From contig CAVAPB010000014.1 in the NCBI GenBank assembly GCA_963590415.1, positions 3,202 through 67,201 on the forward strand: a stretch of 64,000 nucleotides of DNA. The letters run 5' to 3'. Below, in pieces: positions 16,602 through 26,119 of the stretch (positions are counted from its first letter, which is position 1; each line of letters starts with the position of its first letter). The position numbers and the translations under genes are program-made. This DNA comes from Fimenecus sp963590415 (GTDB lineage: Bacteria > Bacillota > Clostridia > Oscillospirales > Acutalibacteraceae). Under the pieces are notes generated by a model, which was given only the letters and a program-made list of their open reading frames with translations, had not been told where the DNA came from and made no database searches.

Positions 16602-17021
16602 ATGGAACTCGAAAAACTCGCACGCCAACTCGGCGCTGCAATTCAGCAGGACAAGGTATATCTTGATTATCAGACTGCAATGAAGAACAACGAAGAGGAT
16701 ACGGCGCTCAACGAGCTTATGGGCAAGATAAAGCTTCTTCAGATGTCTTATCAGCATGAGGCTTCTCAGGAAACGCCCGATGAGAAAAAGCTCGAGCAGT
16801 ACAACAACGAATTTCAGGGTCTTTATGCTCAGGTAATGACCAATGAAAATATGAAAGCATACGAAGAGGCAAGACAGGCTGTTGATGAAATGATGAACTA
16901 TCTCACAGGCATACTTGCACTTTGCGTAAACGGTGAGGATCCCGAAACCTGCGACCCCCGTGCGCACGCACATGACCACAGCTGCGGCGGAGAGTGTTCT
17001 TCCTGCGGCGGTTGCCACTGA
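16602..17021 (+). CDS. YlbF/YmcA-family protein with a Cys/His-rich tail
   Basis: The 139-residue protein starts with a helical domain of the YlbF/YmcA family (about residues 1-107). In Bacillus subtilis relatives form, with YaaT, an Fe-S-containing complex that affects RNase Y and mRNA maturation. The last 32 residues hold six cysteines (C108, C117, C128, C132, C135, C138) and four histidines, a likely metal or Fe-S site. The ATG at 16602 follows AAGGAG, so the in-frame start at 16569 is rejected. mutS follows after 35 bases. Confidence 0.85.
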   Translation: MELEKLARQLGAAIQQDKVYLDYQTAMKNNEEDTALNELMGKIKLLQMSYQHEASQETPDEKKLEQYNNEFQGLYAQVMTNENMKAYEEARQAVDEMMNYLTGILALCVNGEDPETCDPRAHAHDHSCGGECSSCGGCH

Positions 17022-17056
17022 TTGACTTAAACTATTGAAATTTCGAGGCGGAAAAA

Positions 17057-19669
17057 ATGGCAGAATTATCACCAATGATGAAACAGTATTTTGAAATAAA
17101 GAAGAATTATCCGGACACAATTCTGTTTTTCCGTCTCGGAGATTTTTACGAAATGTTCTATGAGGACGCAAAAACCGCCTCAAAGGAGCTTGAACTCGTA
17201 TTGACGGGTCGCGATTGCGGTCAGGAGGAGCGTGCGCCTATGTGCGGCGTTCCGTTTCACAGCGCCGATTCATATATAGCAAAGCTTGTTTCAAAGGGCT
17301 ACAAGGTTGCCATATGTGAGCAGACGGAGGACCCGAAAGCCGCAAAGGGTATCGTTAAAAGAGATGTCATAAGGGTTATTTCGGCAGGCACGGTAATCGA
17401 GAGCAGTATGCTTGACGAAACCAAAAACAACTACCTTGCCGTTTTGTGCAGGGCGTTTGACGGTATGGGCATTTGCTTTGCCGATGTTTCGACGGGCAGC
17501 GTTTATCTCACATCATTTTCCGAAAATTGCGACGAAAAGGCTGTTGATGAGATGGCAAGATTTATGCCCACCGAAATTCTTCTCAACAAGGAGGCTGCGG
17601 CTCTTAAAAGGCTGTCGGCGTTTATCTCAAAAAAGACGGAGGCAACGGCGGATGTTTTGCCTTCCGAGAGCTTCGACTATGAAAAAGCCGAGCGGACGGT
17701 TCTTTTGCATTTTGACAAGCCGTCTCTTGAAAGCCTCGGACTTGAAAATAAGCAGAGTGCGGTGTGCGCTCTCGGTGCGGCTCTGTCATATCTCTATGAG
17801 GCGCAGAAAACCGACCTTAACAACATAAAGGAAATCAATTTCTATTCCGACGCAAAGTATATGAAAATCGGGCTTTCCACAAGGCGTAACCTTGAAATTA
17901 CCGAGACTATGCGCGACAGGGAAAAGAAAGGCTCGCTGCTTTGGGTGCTTGACAAGACCAAGACCGCAATGGGCAAACGCCTTATCAGAAGCTGGCTTGA
18001 ATGTCCGCTCTACGATTGCGCCGCAATTTCAAAAAGGCATAACGCCGTGGCGGAGCTTTGCGAGAGCACCAAAAAGCGTAACGATTTAGTCTCGCTTATG
18101 GCGGGCATTTACGATATGGAACGCCTTATGACAAGAGTGCTATACAACACGGCAAACGCAAAGGAGCTTTTGTCGCTGAAAACCACGCTTGAACCGCTTC
18201 CGAAAATAAAGGAAATTCTCAAGGACTCAAAATCGCTGTTGCTTAAAGATATATACAACGACATTGATGTGCTTGAGGATGTATATACTCTCGTTTCGCA
18301 GTCAATAAGCGAGGACGCTCCGTTTTCCGTTCGTGAGGGCGGTATGATAAACGACAATTTCAACGCAGAGCTTGACGAGCTTCGCAAGATAGTCAAGGGC
18401 GGAAAGTCTTTCCTTACTGACCTTGAAACCAAGGAACAGGACGAGACGGGAATTAAAAAGCTTAAAATCGGCTATAACAGGGTGTTCGGTTACTATTTTG
18501 AAGTGCCGAACGCATACAAGGAGATAGTCCCCGATACATATATCAGAAAGCAGACACTTTCAAACTGCGAACGTTATATCACGCAGGAATTGAAGGAGCT
18601 TGAAACAAAGGTGCTCGGCGCACAGGAGAGGATAGTAAGCCTTGAATATGAGATATTCTGCTCCGTGCGTAAAAAAATAGGCGAACAGTATGAGCGGACA
18701 AGCCGTACATCAAAGGCTGTCGCAACGCTCGACACGCTTTGCTCGCTTGCAAGCGTGGCAATTTCAAACAACTATACAAGACCCGATATAAACGATTCGG
18801 ACACTGTAATTATCAAGGACGGCAGACACCCGGTAATCGAAAAAATGCTCAAGGACACGCCGTTTGTTCCGAACGATACGGAACTTGACTGCGACAAGAA
18901 CAGAACCGCAATCATAACCGGACCTAATATGGCAGGTAAATCCACCTATATGCGTCAGGTTGCGATTATCGTTATGATGGCACAGATGGGCTCGTTTGTT
19001 CCGGCTTCTTATGCTTCGATAGGACTTGTCGATTCGGTATTTACCCGTGTCGGTGCGTCGGACGATTTGGCTTCGGGGCAGTCAACCTTTATGGTTGAGA
19101 TGAGCGAGGTGGCGGAAATCCTTGATAATGCAACCTCAAAAAGTCTTATAATCCTTGACGAGATAGGCAGGGGAACCTCGACCTATGACGGAATGAGCAT
19201 TGCAAAGGCGGTGCTCGAATACACGGCGGACAAGAAACGCCTCGGCGCAAAAACTCTTTTCGCAACGCACTATCACGAATTGACGGAGCTTGAAAACGAG
19301 ATGGACGGCGTTAAGAACTTCAACATAGCCGTCAAAAAGAGGGGAGACGATATAATCTTCCTTCGCCGCATTATAAGAGGCGGCGCCGACGGAAGCTACG
19401 GTATCGATGTCGCAAGGCTCGCAGGCGTTCCCGACACGGTGGTAAAGCGTGCCAAGGTCATTTTGAAGTCGCTTGAAGAAAGCGGTGCTGCGCCCGTTAT
19501 TTCAACCGCTGTGCGTGAAGAAGCGAGGGACGATATGCAGGTAAGCTTCGGTTCAAATGCCGAAAGCGAAATAATGGACGAGTTAAAGGCTCTTGATGTG
19601 AACACCCTCACGCCGATTGAGGCAATGTCAAAGCTTTACGAAATATCGGCAAAGGCAAAACAGGTTTAA
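17057..19669 (+). CDS. mutS: DNA mismatch repair protein MutS
   Basis: The 870-residue protein recognises mismatches and recruits MutL. The mismatch-probing FYE motif is at residues 30-32 (GDFYEMF). The ATPase domain has Walker A GPNMAGKST, Walker B LIILDEIGRGTS and the ATHYHEL switch segment. Length and domain order are standard. A GAGGCGG site precedes the ATG. mutL follows 30 bases after the stop, the usual mutSL pairing. Confidence 0.97.
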   Translation: MAELSPMMKQYFEIKKNYPDTILFFRLGDFYEMFYEDAKTASKELELVLTGRDCGQEERAPMCGVPFHSADSYIAKLVSKGYKVAICEQTEDPKAAKGIVKRDVIRVISAGTVIESSMLDETKNNYLAVLCRAFDGMGICFADVSTGSVYLTSFSENCDEKAVDEMARFMPTEILLNKEAAALKRLSAFISKKTEATADVLPSESFDYEKAERTVLLHFDKPSLESLGLENKQSAVCALGAALSYLYEAQKTDLNNIKEINFYSDAKYMKIGLSTRRNLEITETMRDREKKGSLLWVLDKTKTAMGKRLIRSWLECPLYDCAAISKRHNAVAELCESTKKRNDLVSLMAGIYDMERLMTRVLYNTANAKELLSLKTTLEPLPKIKEILKDSKSLLLKDIYNDIDVLEDVYTLVSQSISEDAPFSVREGGMINDNFNAELDELRKIVKGGKSFLTDLETKEQDETGIKKLKIGYNRVFGYYFEVPNAYKEIVPDTYIRKQTLSNCERYITQELKELETKVLGAQERIVSLEYEIFCSVRKKIGEQYERTSRTSKAVATLDTLCSLASVAISNNYTRPDINDSDTVIIKDGRHPVIEKMLKDTPFVPNDTELDCDKNRTAIITGPNMAGKSTYMRQVAIIVMMAQMGSFVPASYASIGLVDSVFTRVGASDDLASGQSTFMVEMSEVAEILDNATSKSLIILDEIGRGTSTYDGMSIAKAVLEYTADKKRLGAKTLFATHYHELTELENEMDGVKNFNIAVKKRGDDIIFLRRIIRGGADGSYGIDVARLAGVPDTVVKRAKVILKSLEESGAAPVISTAVREEARDDMQVSFGSNAESEIMDELKALDVNTLTPIEAMSKLYEISAKAKQV

Positions 19670-19699
19670 TCAAAATGAATTCGCAACGGAGGTGCGGCT

Positions 19700-21616
19700 G
19701 TGGGAAAGATAAACAAATTACCGAGGAATATATGGGAGCTTATAGCCGCAGGCGAGGTCGTCGAAAGACCCGCGTCGGTAGTAAAGGAGCTTCTCGAAAA
19801 CTCTATCGACGCAGGCTCGACCGATATAACCGTTGAAATACAGAACGGCGGCGTGCGCTATATCAGAATTACCGACAACGGCTGCGGTATTGCAAGGGAG
19901 GATGTTCCGCTTGCTTTTGTAAGCCACGCCACAAGTAAAATTTCCTCCGCGCAGGATTTGGAGGCTATAATGACCCTCGGCTTCAGGGGCGAGGCTCTGT
20001 CGTCCGTTGCGGCGGTTTCCAAAACGGAGATTATCACAAAAACCAAGGACGAGGAAATCGGTACAAGGATGGAAATTTTCGGCGGCGAGCAGGTGTCCCT
20101 TGACGACGCAGGCTGTCCGAACGGCACAACCATCATTATAAGGGAGCTCTTTTACAACACTCCCGCAAGAATGAAATTTTTGAAATCCGACAAATCGGAG
20201 GCTATGGCGGTTGCGGGAATAGTTGATAAAATCGCTCTTTCACATCCCGAAATCAGCATAAGGTTTATTAAAGACGGCAAGCAGGTGCTCTGTACCGACG
20301 GCTCGGGAGAGCTTAAAAACGCTATATATTCCGTTTACGGGGACGAGTTTTCGTCCTCGATGATACCCGTGTCCTATGAGCTCAACGGTATGAGCGTCAA
20401 GGGTTTTGTTTCAAAGCCGTTTTATGCAAGGGGCTCGGGCTCAATGCAGCTTTTCTTTGCTAACAACAGGTTTATAAAAAGCAAGACCGCCTGCGCCGCG
20501 CTCAATGAGGCTTATAAGAACTCGATTATGGTCGGAAAATATCCTGCCTGCGTGCTCTTTATAGAGATAATCCCCGAATTACTCGATGTAAATGTTCATC
20601 CCGCAAAAACCGAGGTGCGTTTTTCAAACGAAAAGGCGATTTTCGATTTGATATACTATGCGGCAAAGAATGCAATAACAAACGACGCCTCACGCCCGCA
20701 GGTTCAGCTTAAAAACAGACCGAATACCGACATTTTACAGCCGCCCGTTCCCGAAACGGTGCAGACCGACTTGTATTCATTTAATTCGGAAATTGCAAAG
20801 AGCGAGCCTCCAGTTGAGTCAAGTCGACCCGTTACGTTTGCTCCGTCCGTTATCGACAGAAAGCCCGAGACGCCGAGCGGAATTTATATGAACTCGTCCG
20901 AACGCATTTCATATATGAAAAATAACGGAGAAGACGAAATTGACCTTTCCGTCAGGACATCGACTGTTTTGGACGAGATAAAAAATGACAGCGAAGCGGT
21001 CTATTCGGAAAATCCCGAAAAGGAATTAAAAAGAGGCGAGAACAGCGAGGTTTCATTCAAATATCTCGGCGAGGCTTTCAGAACATATATCTTTGCCGAA
21101 TATAACGGCAGGCTTGCCATAATCGACAAGCACGCCGCCCACGAGCGTATGCTCTACAACAAGCTTAAAAAGGACAACGGTTCAAACGGCAGTCAGCTTA
21201 TGTTAAAGCCCTGCACCGTGGTGCTCTCAAAGGAAGAATACATTGCCGTTACGGACAATCTTGATATGATGCGAAGCGCAGGCTTCGAAATAGATGACTT
21301 CGGCAACGGTTCGGTAATCGTAAGAGCCTGCCCGTTAAACCTTGAAAAAGAAGATGTCACGCAGCTTGTGACGGAAATTGCCGGCTATCTTACGCAGAAT
21401 AAAAAGAATATATTGCCTGAACAGCTCGATTGGATCTATCATTCAATCGCCTGCCGTGCGGCGGTAAAGGCGGGAAACAAACAGACTGATTACGAGCTTA
21501 TCGAATTTACAAAACAGCTTCTCTCCGATGAGAGCGTCAGATATTGCCCTCACGGCAGACCTGTTTTGATTGAGCTTACAAAGTACGAGCTTGACAAGCA
21601 GTTCGGAAGGGTGTGA
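19700..21616 (+). CDS. mutL: DNA mismatch repair protein MutL
   Basis: The 638-residue protein has the GHKL ATPase motifs IAAGEVVERPASVVKELLEN, DNGCGI and GFRGEAL in the first 110 residues, a variable linker (about 345-450) and a C-terminal dimerisation/nuclease domain with the conserved CRAAVKAG and CPHGRP. The usual endonuclease motif DQHA-x2-E-x4-E reads DKHAAHERMLYN here, so the last Glu is Asn; activity may be altered. GTG is the start, 6 bases after GGAGGT. miaA starts 3 bases after the stop. Confidence 0.96.
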   Translation: MGKINKLPRNIWELIAAGEVVERPASVVKELLENSIDAGSTDITVEIQNGGVRYIRITDNGCGIAREDVPLAFVSHATSKISSAQDLEAIMTLGFRGEALSSVAAVSKTEIITKTKDEEIGTRMEIFGGEQVSLDDAGCPNGTTIIIRELFYNTPARMKFLKSDKSEAMAVAGIVDKIALSHPEISIRFIKDGKQVLCTDGSGELKNAIYSVYGDEFSSSMIPVSYELNGMSVKGFVSKPFYARGSGSMQLFFANNRFIKSKTACAALNEAYKNSIMVGKYPACVLFIEIIPELLDVNVHPAKTEVRFSNEKAIFDLIYYAAKNAITNDASRPQVQLKNRPNTDILQPPVPETVQTDLYSFNSEIAKSEPPVESSRPVTFAPSVIDRKPETPSGIYMNSSERISYMKNNGEDEIDLSVRTSTVLDEIKNDSEAVYSENPEKELKRGENSEVSFKYLGEAFRTYIFAEYNGRLAIIDKHAAHERMLYNKLKKDNGSNGSQLMLKPCTVVLSKEEYIAVTDNLDMMRSAGFEIDDFGNGSVIVRACPLNLEKEDVTQLVTEIAGYLTQNKKNILPEQLDWIYHSIACRAAVKAGNKQTDYELIEFTKQLLSDESVRYCPHGRPVLIELTKYELDKQFGRV

Positions 21617-21619
21617 AAT

Positions 21620-22552
21620 ATGCAAAAGCCCTCCTTACTTGTAATTGTCGGTCCCACGGCGTCGGGTAAAACGGCGCTTGCGGTCGAGTGTGCGAAAAAA
21701 TTCGACGGCGAAATCATATCGGCTGACTCAATGCAGATATACAAGGGCATGAGCATTGCCACCGCAAAGCCCACCGAAGAGGAAATGCAGGGAATACCGC
21801 ATTACCTGATTGATTTTGTCGATGTCACTTCGCAATACAGCGTGGCACAGTTTGTCACGGACGCGGAAGAATGCTGCCGCGATATATTGTCCCGAGGTAA
21901 GTTGCCCATTCTTGCAGGCGGCACGGGACTTTATGTTGACAGCTTTGTCAACAACATAAAGTTTTCCGAAGCGGACGGCGACGAGGCTTTGAGGAAAAGA
22001 CTTTCGGACGAACTGAACGCCGTCGGAGCCGAAAAAATGCTCCAAAGACTTTCACAGCTTGACCCGGAATATGCCGCAAAGCTTCATCCGAACAATAAGA
22101 AACGCATTATAAGAGCGTTTGAAATTTATACGCTTACCGGTAAAACTCCCACCGAAGCGGCGGCGCTCTCAAGGAAAGAACCGTCACGCTACAACTGTTG
22201 CTTTGTCGGAATAAACTATAAAAGCAGAGAGACTCTGTATGACCGCATAAACAGGCGCGTTGACCTTATGATGGCAAACGGCTTGCTTGAAGAGGCGAAA
22301 ATCTATTATGATTTGCCCAAGAAGTCAACCGCTTCACAGGCTATCGGATACAAGGAGCTAAAGCCTTATTTTGACGGCGAAATTCCCCTTGAACAGGCGG
22401 TTGAAAATCTTAAAATCGGAACACGGCACTATGCCAAGCGTCAGCTTACATGGTTCAGAAGAAACGAAAATATAAAATGGTTTTATCCCGACGAGGGAAC
22501 AAAAGACGAATTTTCAGAAGAAGTATTTGATTATATAAAGAAGGTGATTTGA
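21620..22552 (+). CDS. miaA: tRNA dimethylallyltransferase
   Basis: MiaA transfers a dimethylallyl group to A37 of tRNAs reading UNN codons, making the substrate for MiaB. The 310-residue protein has the P-loop GPTASGKTAL near residues 8-17, the catalytic-Asp segment ISADSMQIYKGM, and the conserved AGGTGLYVDS. The stop overlaps the start of the next gene by one base. The order mutS-mutL-miaA is common in Firmicutes. Confidence 0.96.
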   Translation: MQKPSLLVIVGPTASGKTALAVECAKKFDGEIISADSMQIYKGMSIATAKPTEEEMQGIPHYLIDFVDVTSQYSVAQFVTDAEECCRDILSRGKLPILAGGTGLYVDSFVNNIKFSEADGDEALRKRLSDELNAVGAEKMLQRLSQLDPEYAAKLHPNNKKRIIRAFEIYTLTGKTPTEAAALSRKEPSRYNCCFVGINYKSRETLYDRINRRVDLMMANGLLEEAKIYYDLPKKSTASQAIGYKELKPYFDGEIPLEQAVENLKIGTRHYAKRQLTWFRRNENIKWFYPDEGTKDEFSEEVFDYIKKVI

Positions 22553-23814
22553 TGCCTGAAAGCAATAAAAAAGACAAAATCATACAGTTTAAGAACGATA
22601 AGAAAAAAATGACGGTCCTTTACATTGTTGCGGCGGTTGCGTTTATTGCGTTCTTTCTGTATCAGGTGTTCAAAATCAACTATCAGCCCGTAAAAACGCA
22701 GGTGGCGTTAAGTAAAACGGTGGCTTCCACGGCGGTTACGAACGCCTTTGTCGTAAGGGACGAATATCCCATTGAGGCAAGCGTGACGGGAACGCTCGTT
22801 CCGCTTGTCGAGGACGGCAAAAGGGTTGCGAGCCAGGATGATGTAGCAGTTGTTTTCACAAGCGACGAGGCGGCTAAGACATATAACGAAATAAAATCGG
22901 TCAAGGAGGAAATATCGTATTTTTCCTCGCTTCAGAACAAGGTCGGCGTTCAGACTGCCGACATAACACCTCTTGATGAGCGTATCTATTCCGCTTGCGA
23001 GGCATATGCCGTTGCGGTAAACAACGGAAACATCGACTCTTATCAGACCTATGAGGACAATATAAGAGACGCCATAACCTCACGGCAGCTGTCAACGGGA
23101 ACGGTCATCGACCCCAGCGCAAAATTAGGCGAACTCAATGCAAAGCTGGCACAGCTACAGAGTGCGGAAATCGGGTATAATACCATTAAGGCACCGCATC
23201 CGGGTTATTACATCAGCGTTGCCGACGGCTACGAAAACGCCGTTGACTATGCCAATATCCTGTCGATGACCACGGTGCAGATTTCCGATTTGTTCGACTC
23301 TTCAAAAACACAGAAAGGCTCTGTCGACAACTATATGGGCAAGCTTGTTGACAGCTTTAACTGGTATCTTTTGTGCGTTGTTGATTATGAGGACGCAGTT
23401 AAGCTTTCTGTCGGAAGTAAGGCAAAGGTTGAATTTACAATGACAACCGCAGAGTCGATAAGTGCCGAGGTTGCCGCAATTTGCGACACGGCGGACGGCA
23501 AGACGGGTGTAATTCTCAAATGTAACCTTATGAGCACCGAATATGCAAGTCTGCGTTCAGAGCAGATAAGGATTACCTTTGACGAGCATACGGGCTATCA
23601 GGTTCCGAACAAGGCTATCAGAGAGATCGACGGACAGAAGGGCGTATATGTCCTCAGCGGAAACATAGTCAAATTCAAAAAGATAAACATAGATTATTCG
23701 GATAACGAAATATCAATTTGCAACAATCCCGACAACGAAAGCGGCTTTGTTGAGCTTTACGATAATATAATTGTGGAAGGAACTGATCTTTATGACGGAA
23801 AAATCCTTGGTTGA
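22552..23814 (+). CDS. HlyD-like membrane-fusion/adaptor protein
   Basis: The 420-residue protein has a short basic cytoplasmic start, one membrane helix (about residues 22-40) and a long extracytoplasmic part with a lipoyl/barrel-sandwich segment (near VTGTLVPLVEDGKRV) and central helices, as in HlyD-type periplasmic adaptor proteins. No transporter gene is adjacent. In many Clostridia a gene of this type precedes the yggS-sepF-divIVA cluster, so it may work in envelope or division functions; that is inference. The ATG at 22552 overlaps the miaA stop by one base, with AAGGTGA upstream. Confidence 0.75.
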   Translation: MPESNKKDKIIQFKNDKKKMTVLYIVAAVAFIAFFLYQVFKINYQPVKTQVALSKTVASTAVTNAFVVRDEYPIEASVTGTLVPLVEDGKRVASQDDVAVVFTSDEAAKTYNEIKSVKEEISYFSSLQNKVGVQTADITPLDERIYSACEAYAVAVNNGNIDSYQTYEDNIRDAITSRQLSTGTVIDPSAKLGELNAKLAQLQSAEIGYNTIKAPHPGYYISVADGYENAVDYANILSMTTVQISDLFDSSKTQKGSVDNYMGKLVDSFNWYLLCVVDYEDAVKLSVGSKAKVEFTMTTAESISAEVAAICDTADGKTGVILKCNLMSTEYASLRSEQIRITFDEHTGYQVPNKAIREIDGQKGVYVLSGNIVKFKKINIDYSDNEISICNNPDNESGFVELYDNIIVEGTDLYDGKILG

Positions 23815-24517
23815 GCAGAAGTATGCTGACATTGACTGCAACCTTAAAGCAATAAGGGAAGAAATTGCCGAAGCGGCAATCAAAAGCGGCAGAAAGCCCG
23901 AGGACATTGATTTTATGGCGGTTACCAAGACCGTTGACGAAATGTATATAAACCACGCCCTTGAGTCGGGAATTACCCTTATAGGCGAAAACAAGGTTCA
24001 GGAAATGCTGAGAAAAAAGCCCAATCTGAAGCTTGACGGTGTGCGTAAGAACCTTATAGGACATTTGCAGACAAATAAGGTGGCGCAGATTGTCGGCGAG
24101 GTCGATATGATAGAGTCGGTCGATTCGTTAAAGGTCGCAAAGGAGATAGGCAAGCAGTCTGTAAAGAAAGGCATTGTAACAGATGTGCTTCTTGAAGTGA
24201 ATATCGGCAGGGAGGAATCCAAAACGGGATTTATGCCCGAAGCGGTTGACGAAAATCTCTGCGAAATCGCACAAATCGGGGGACTTCGTGTCTGCGGACT
24301 TATGACAATACCGCCGATTTGCGAAAAAACCACAGAACTTTGTAAATTTTTTGAGAATATATACAATATGTATGTTGACATTGACTCGAAAAAAATAGAT
24401 AATGTATATATGAAAGTTTTGTCCATGGGTATGTCGTCGGATTATGTTCCGGCTATACTCTGCGGTTCAAATCATGTAAGAATAGGTTCAAAAATTTTTG
24501 GACCGAGAATATACTAA
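23792..24517 (+). CDS. YggS/PLPBP-family pyridoxal-phosphate homeostasis protein
   Basis: The 241-residue protein has the alanine-racemase-like N-terminal fold that holds PLP, with the cofactor lysine in FMAVTKTVD and the family motifs GENKVQEM and GHLQTNKV. The family controls free PLP and amino-acid pools. The ATG at 23792 lies inside the end of the previous gene (23-base overlap) and follows GGAAGGA. It sits before sepF, the conserved Gram-positive division neighbourhood. Confidence 0.92.
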   Translation: MTEKSLVEQKYADIDCNLKAIREEIAEAAIKSGRKPEDIDFMAVTKTVDEMYINHALESGITLIGENKVQEMLRKKPNLKLDGVRKNLIGHLQTNKVAQIVGEVDMIESVDSLKVAKEIGKQSVKKGIVTDVLLEVNIGREESKTGFMPEAVDENLCEIAQIGGLRVCGLMTIPPICEKTTELCKFFENIYNMYVDIDSKKIDNVYMKVLSMGMSSDYVPAILCGSNHVRIGSKIFGPRIY

Positions 24518-24533
24518 TCAGGAGGACACAGAA

Positions 24534-25010
24534 ATGAATTTGAAGGATAAGCTGAGCAACATTCTCAAAGTTTCGGAAGACGAATACTACGACGTTCCCG
24601 ATTCCGAAGGCTATGAAGAAGCCGAAGAGCCCGAAGAGGACGATTACGAACCTGTTCCCCGTTATTCACAGAGAAATCTGCGCGACGCAAAGAGCGATCA
24701 CAATAAAGTAGTCAGCATAAATGCATCGGCAAAGCTGCAGGTTGTTCTTACAAAGCCGAAGTCAATGGAAGAGGCAAGGGGCGTTGCCGACAACCTCAAC
24801 CAGAAAAAGACCGTTATTTTGAACCTTGAATCGGTAAACGGTGAAACCGCAAGAAGAATTCTCGACTTTTTAAGCGGCGTTACCTATGCCAATAAGGCAA
24901 CAATGAGGCAGGTTGCGAGCGACACATTTATGATTACTCCGTACAATGTTGATGTCAACGGGGATCTTTTGAGTGAGCTCGGCAACAACGGCTACGTTTT
25001 CGATAAATAA
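24534..25010 (+). CDS. sepF: Cell division protein SepF
   Basis: SepF binds FtsZ filaments and the membrane during septum formation. The 158-residue protein has a short N-terminal amphipathic region, an acidic linker (about residues 18-42) and a C-terminal SepF domain from about residue 65 with KPKSMEEARGVADNL and ILNLESVNGETARRILDFL. AGGAGG lies upstream of the ATG. It lies between the PLP protein and divIVA genes. Confidence 0.94.
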   Translation: MNLKDKLSNILKVSEDEYYDVPDSEGYEEAEEPEEDDYEPVPRYSQRNLRDAKSDHNKVVSINASAKLQVVLTKPKSMEEARGVADNLNQKKTVILNLESVNGETARRILDFLSGVTYANKATMRQVASDTFMITPYNVDVNGDLLSELGNNGYVFDK

Positions 25011-25036
25011 TTTCAGTCAGAAGTGGGGTTACAATA

Positions 25037-26104
25037 ATGCTTACACCGGATCAGATTAAATCAAAGGAATTTCATACCACGGGCAAAAGCTCGTACAAGG
25101 CTGAGGAGGTTGATGAGTTTCTTGAGGAAATTCATGCTTCCTACGACCAGATGTTCCGTGAAAACGGCAACATAATCAAAAAAATAAGTATTCTTGCCAA
25201 TAAGGTGGAAGAGTATAAAAAGGATGAGGACAGCCTTCGCCAAGCACTGCTTTCGGCTCAGAAACTTGCCGATAAAATCGTGACCGAAGCAAAGGAAAAT
25301 TCCGCCAAGGAGCTTTCCGAAGCAAAGGAAAAGGCTGAAAAAGCCGTTGCCGACGCAAACGCACAGGCAAAGAAAATCCTTGACGACGCCAAGGCTGCCG
25401 CAGACGCCAAGGTTCACGAGGCAAACAAGCAGGCGGACGAGATTATCGGCGGTATCAACCGTAAGGTAACACAGGAAAATCTTGTCCTTGAAATGCTCAA
25501 GAAAGAGGTTTCCGCTTTCCGCAACAAGATGATGGATATGTATAAAGAGCATTTGACCTTGCTTGACAGACTTCCCGCATACACAGAGGAAAAGGAAGAG
25601 CCTGCCGAGGAGAAAGAGCCCGAGGAGGAGCCGCATCAAACAGCTGCTCCCGAGCAGGAAACAGTTGAAACGGAAGAGCCCGTTGCCGAAGATCATGTTG
25701 AGGAAACTGTTGAAGATGCTGTCGAAGAACCCGTTGAGGAACCGGAGGAAGAGCCTGCCGAAGAAACTGAAGAGGGCGACGGCTTTGAGCTTTCCGATAT
25801 AGAGAACATTCTTGACGAAGCAGATGTGTCCGAGGAGGATGAAGACGCCTTCACTCTTGACGAGACTGTGTTTAACGATGAGCCCGAGGACGATTTTGAA
25901 GATGTTTCTTCCGATGTGTCCGAGGATAACGGCGGCTTTTCTCTCAATATAGACGAGCTCGACTTTGATGACGACGATGACGGAATTACCGCCGAATCGG
26001 GCGATTACGCGCCTGTTGACGAGGAAAACGAAGAAGAGAGCGATGATGACGACGATGATGATGACGGCGCCGTTTCGTTTAAGAAGTTTTTTAAGAAGAA
26101 ATAA
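25037..26104 (+). CDS. divIVA: DivIVA-domain protein with a long acidic tail
   Basis: The first 60 residues match the DivIVA membrane-curvature domain (LTPDQIKSKEF, YKAEEVDEFLEEI). Coiled coil follows to about residue 165. The rest, about 180 residues, is very acidic and low in complexity (EEP and DDD-type runs), ending in the basic patch FKKFFKKK. DivIVA proteins mark poles and septa and recruit partners. The tail is longer and more acidic than in model DivIVA (about 160-170 residues in total). The sepF-divIVA-lspA order supports the call. Confidence 0.9.
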   Translation: MLTPDQIKSKEFHTTGKSSYKAEEVDEFLEEIHASYDQMFRENGNIIKKISILANKVEEYKKDEDSLRQALLSAQKLADKIVTEAKENSAKELSEAKEKAEKAVADANAQAKKILDDAKAAADAKVHEANKQADEIIGGINRKVTQENLVLEMLKKEVSAFRNKMMDMYKEHLTLLDRLPAYTEEKEEPAEEKEPEEEPHQTAAPEQETVETEEPVAEDHVEETVEDAVEEPVEEPEEEPAEETEEGDGFELSDIENILDEADVSEEDEDAFTLDETVFNDEPEDDFEDVSSDVSEDNGGFSLNIDELDFDDDDDGITAESGDYAPVDEENEEESDDDDDDDDGAVSFKKFFKKK

Positions 26105-26119
26105 TTCAGAGGTGGAACG

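Noticed and set aside
25061..25947. Open frames opposite divIVA
   Set aside because: They arise from the low-complexity Glu/Asp-rich coding strand, which lacks stops on the other strand.
25600..26090. Tandem DNA repeat or CRISPR-like array in the divIVA tail
   Set aside because: The repetition is at the level of acidic codons; no regular unit or spacer structure exists.
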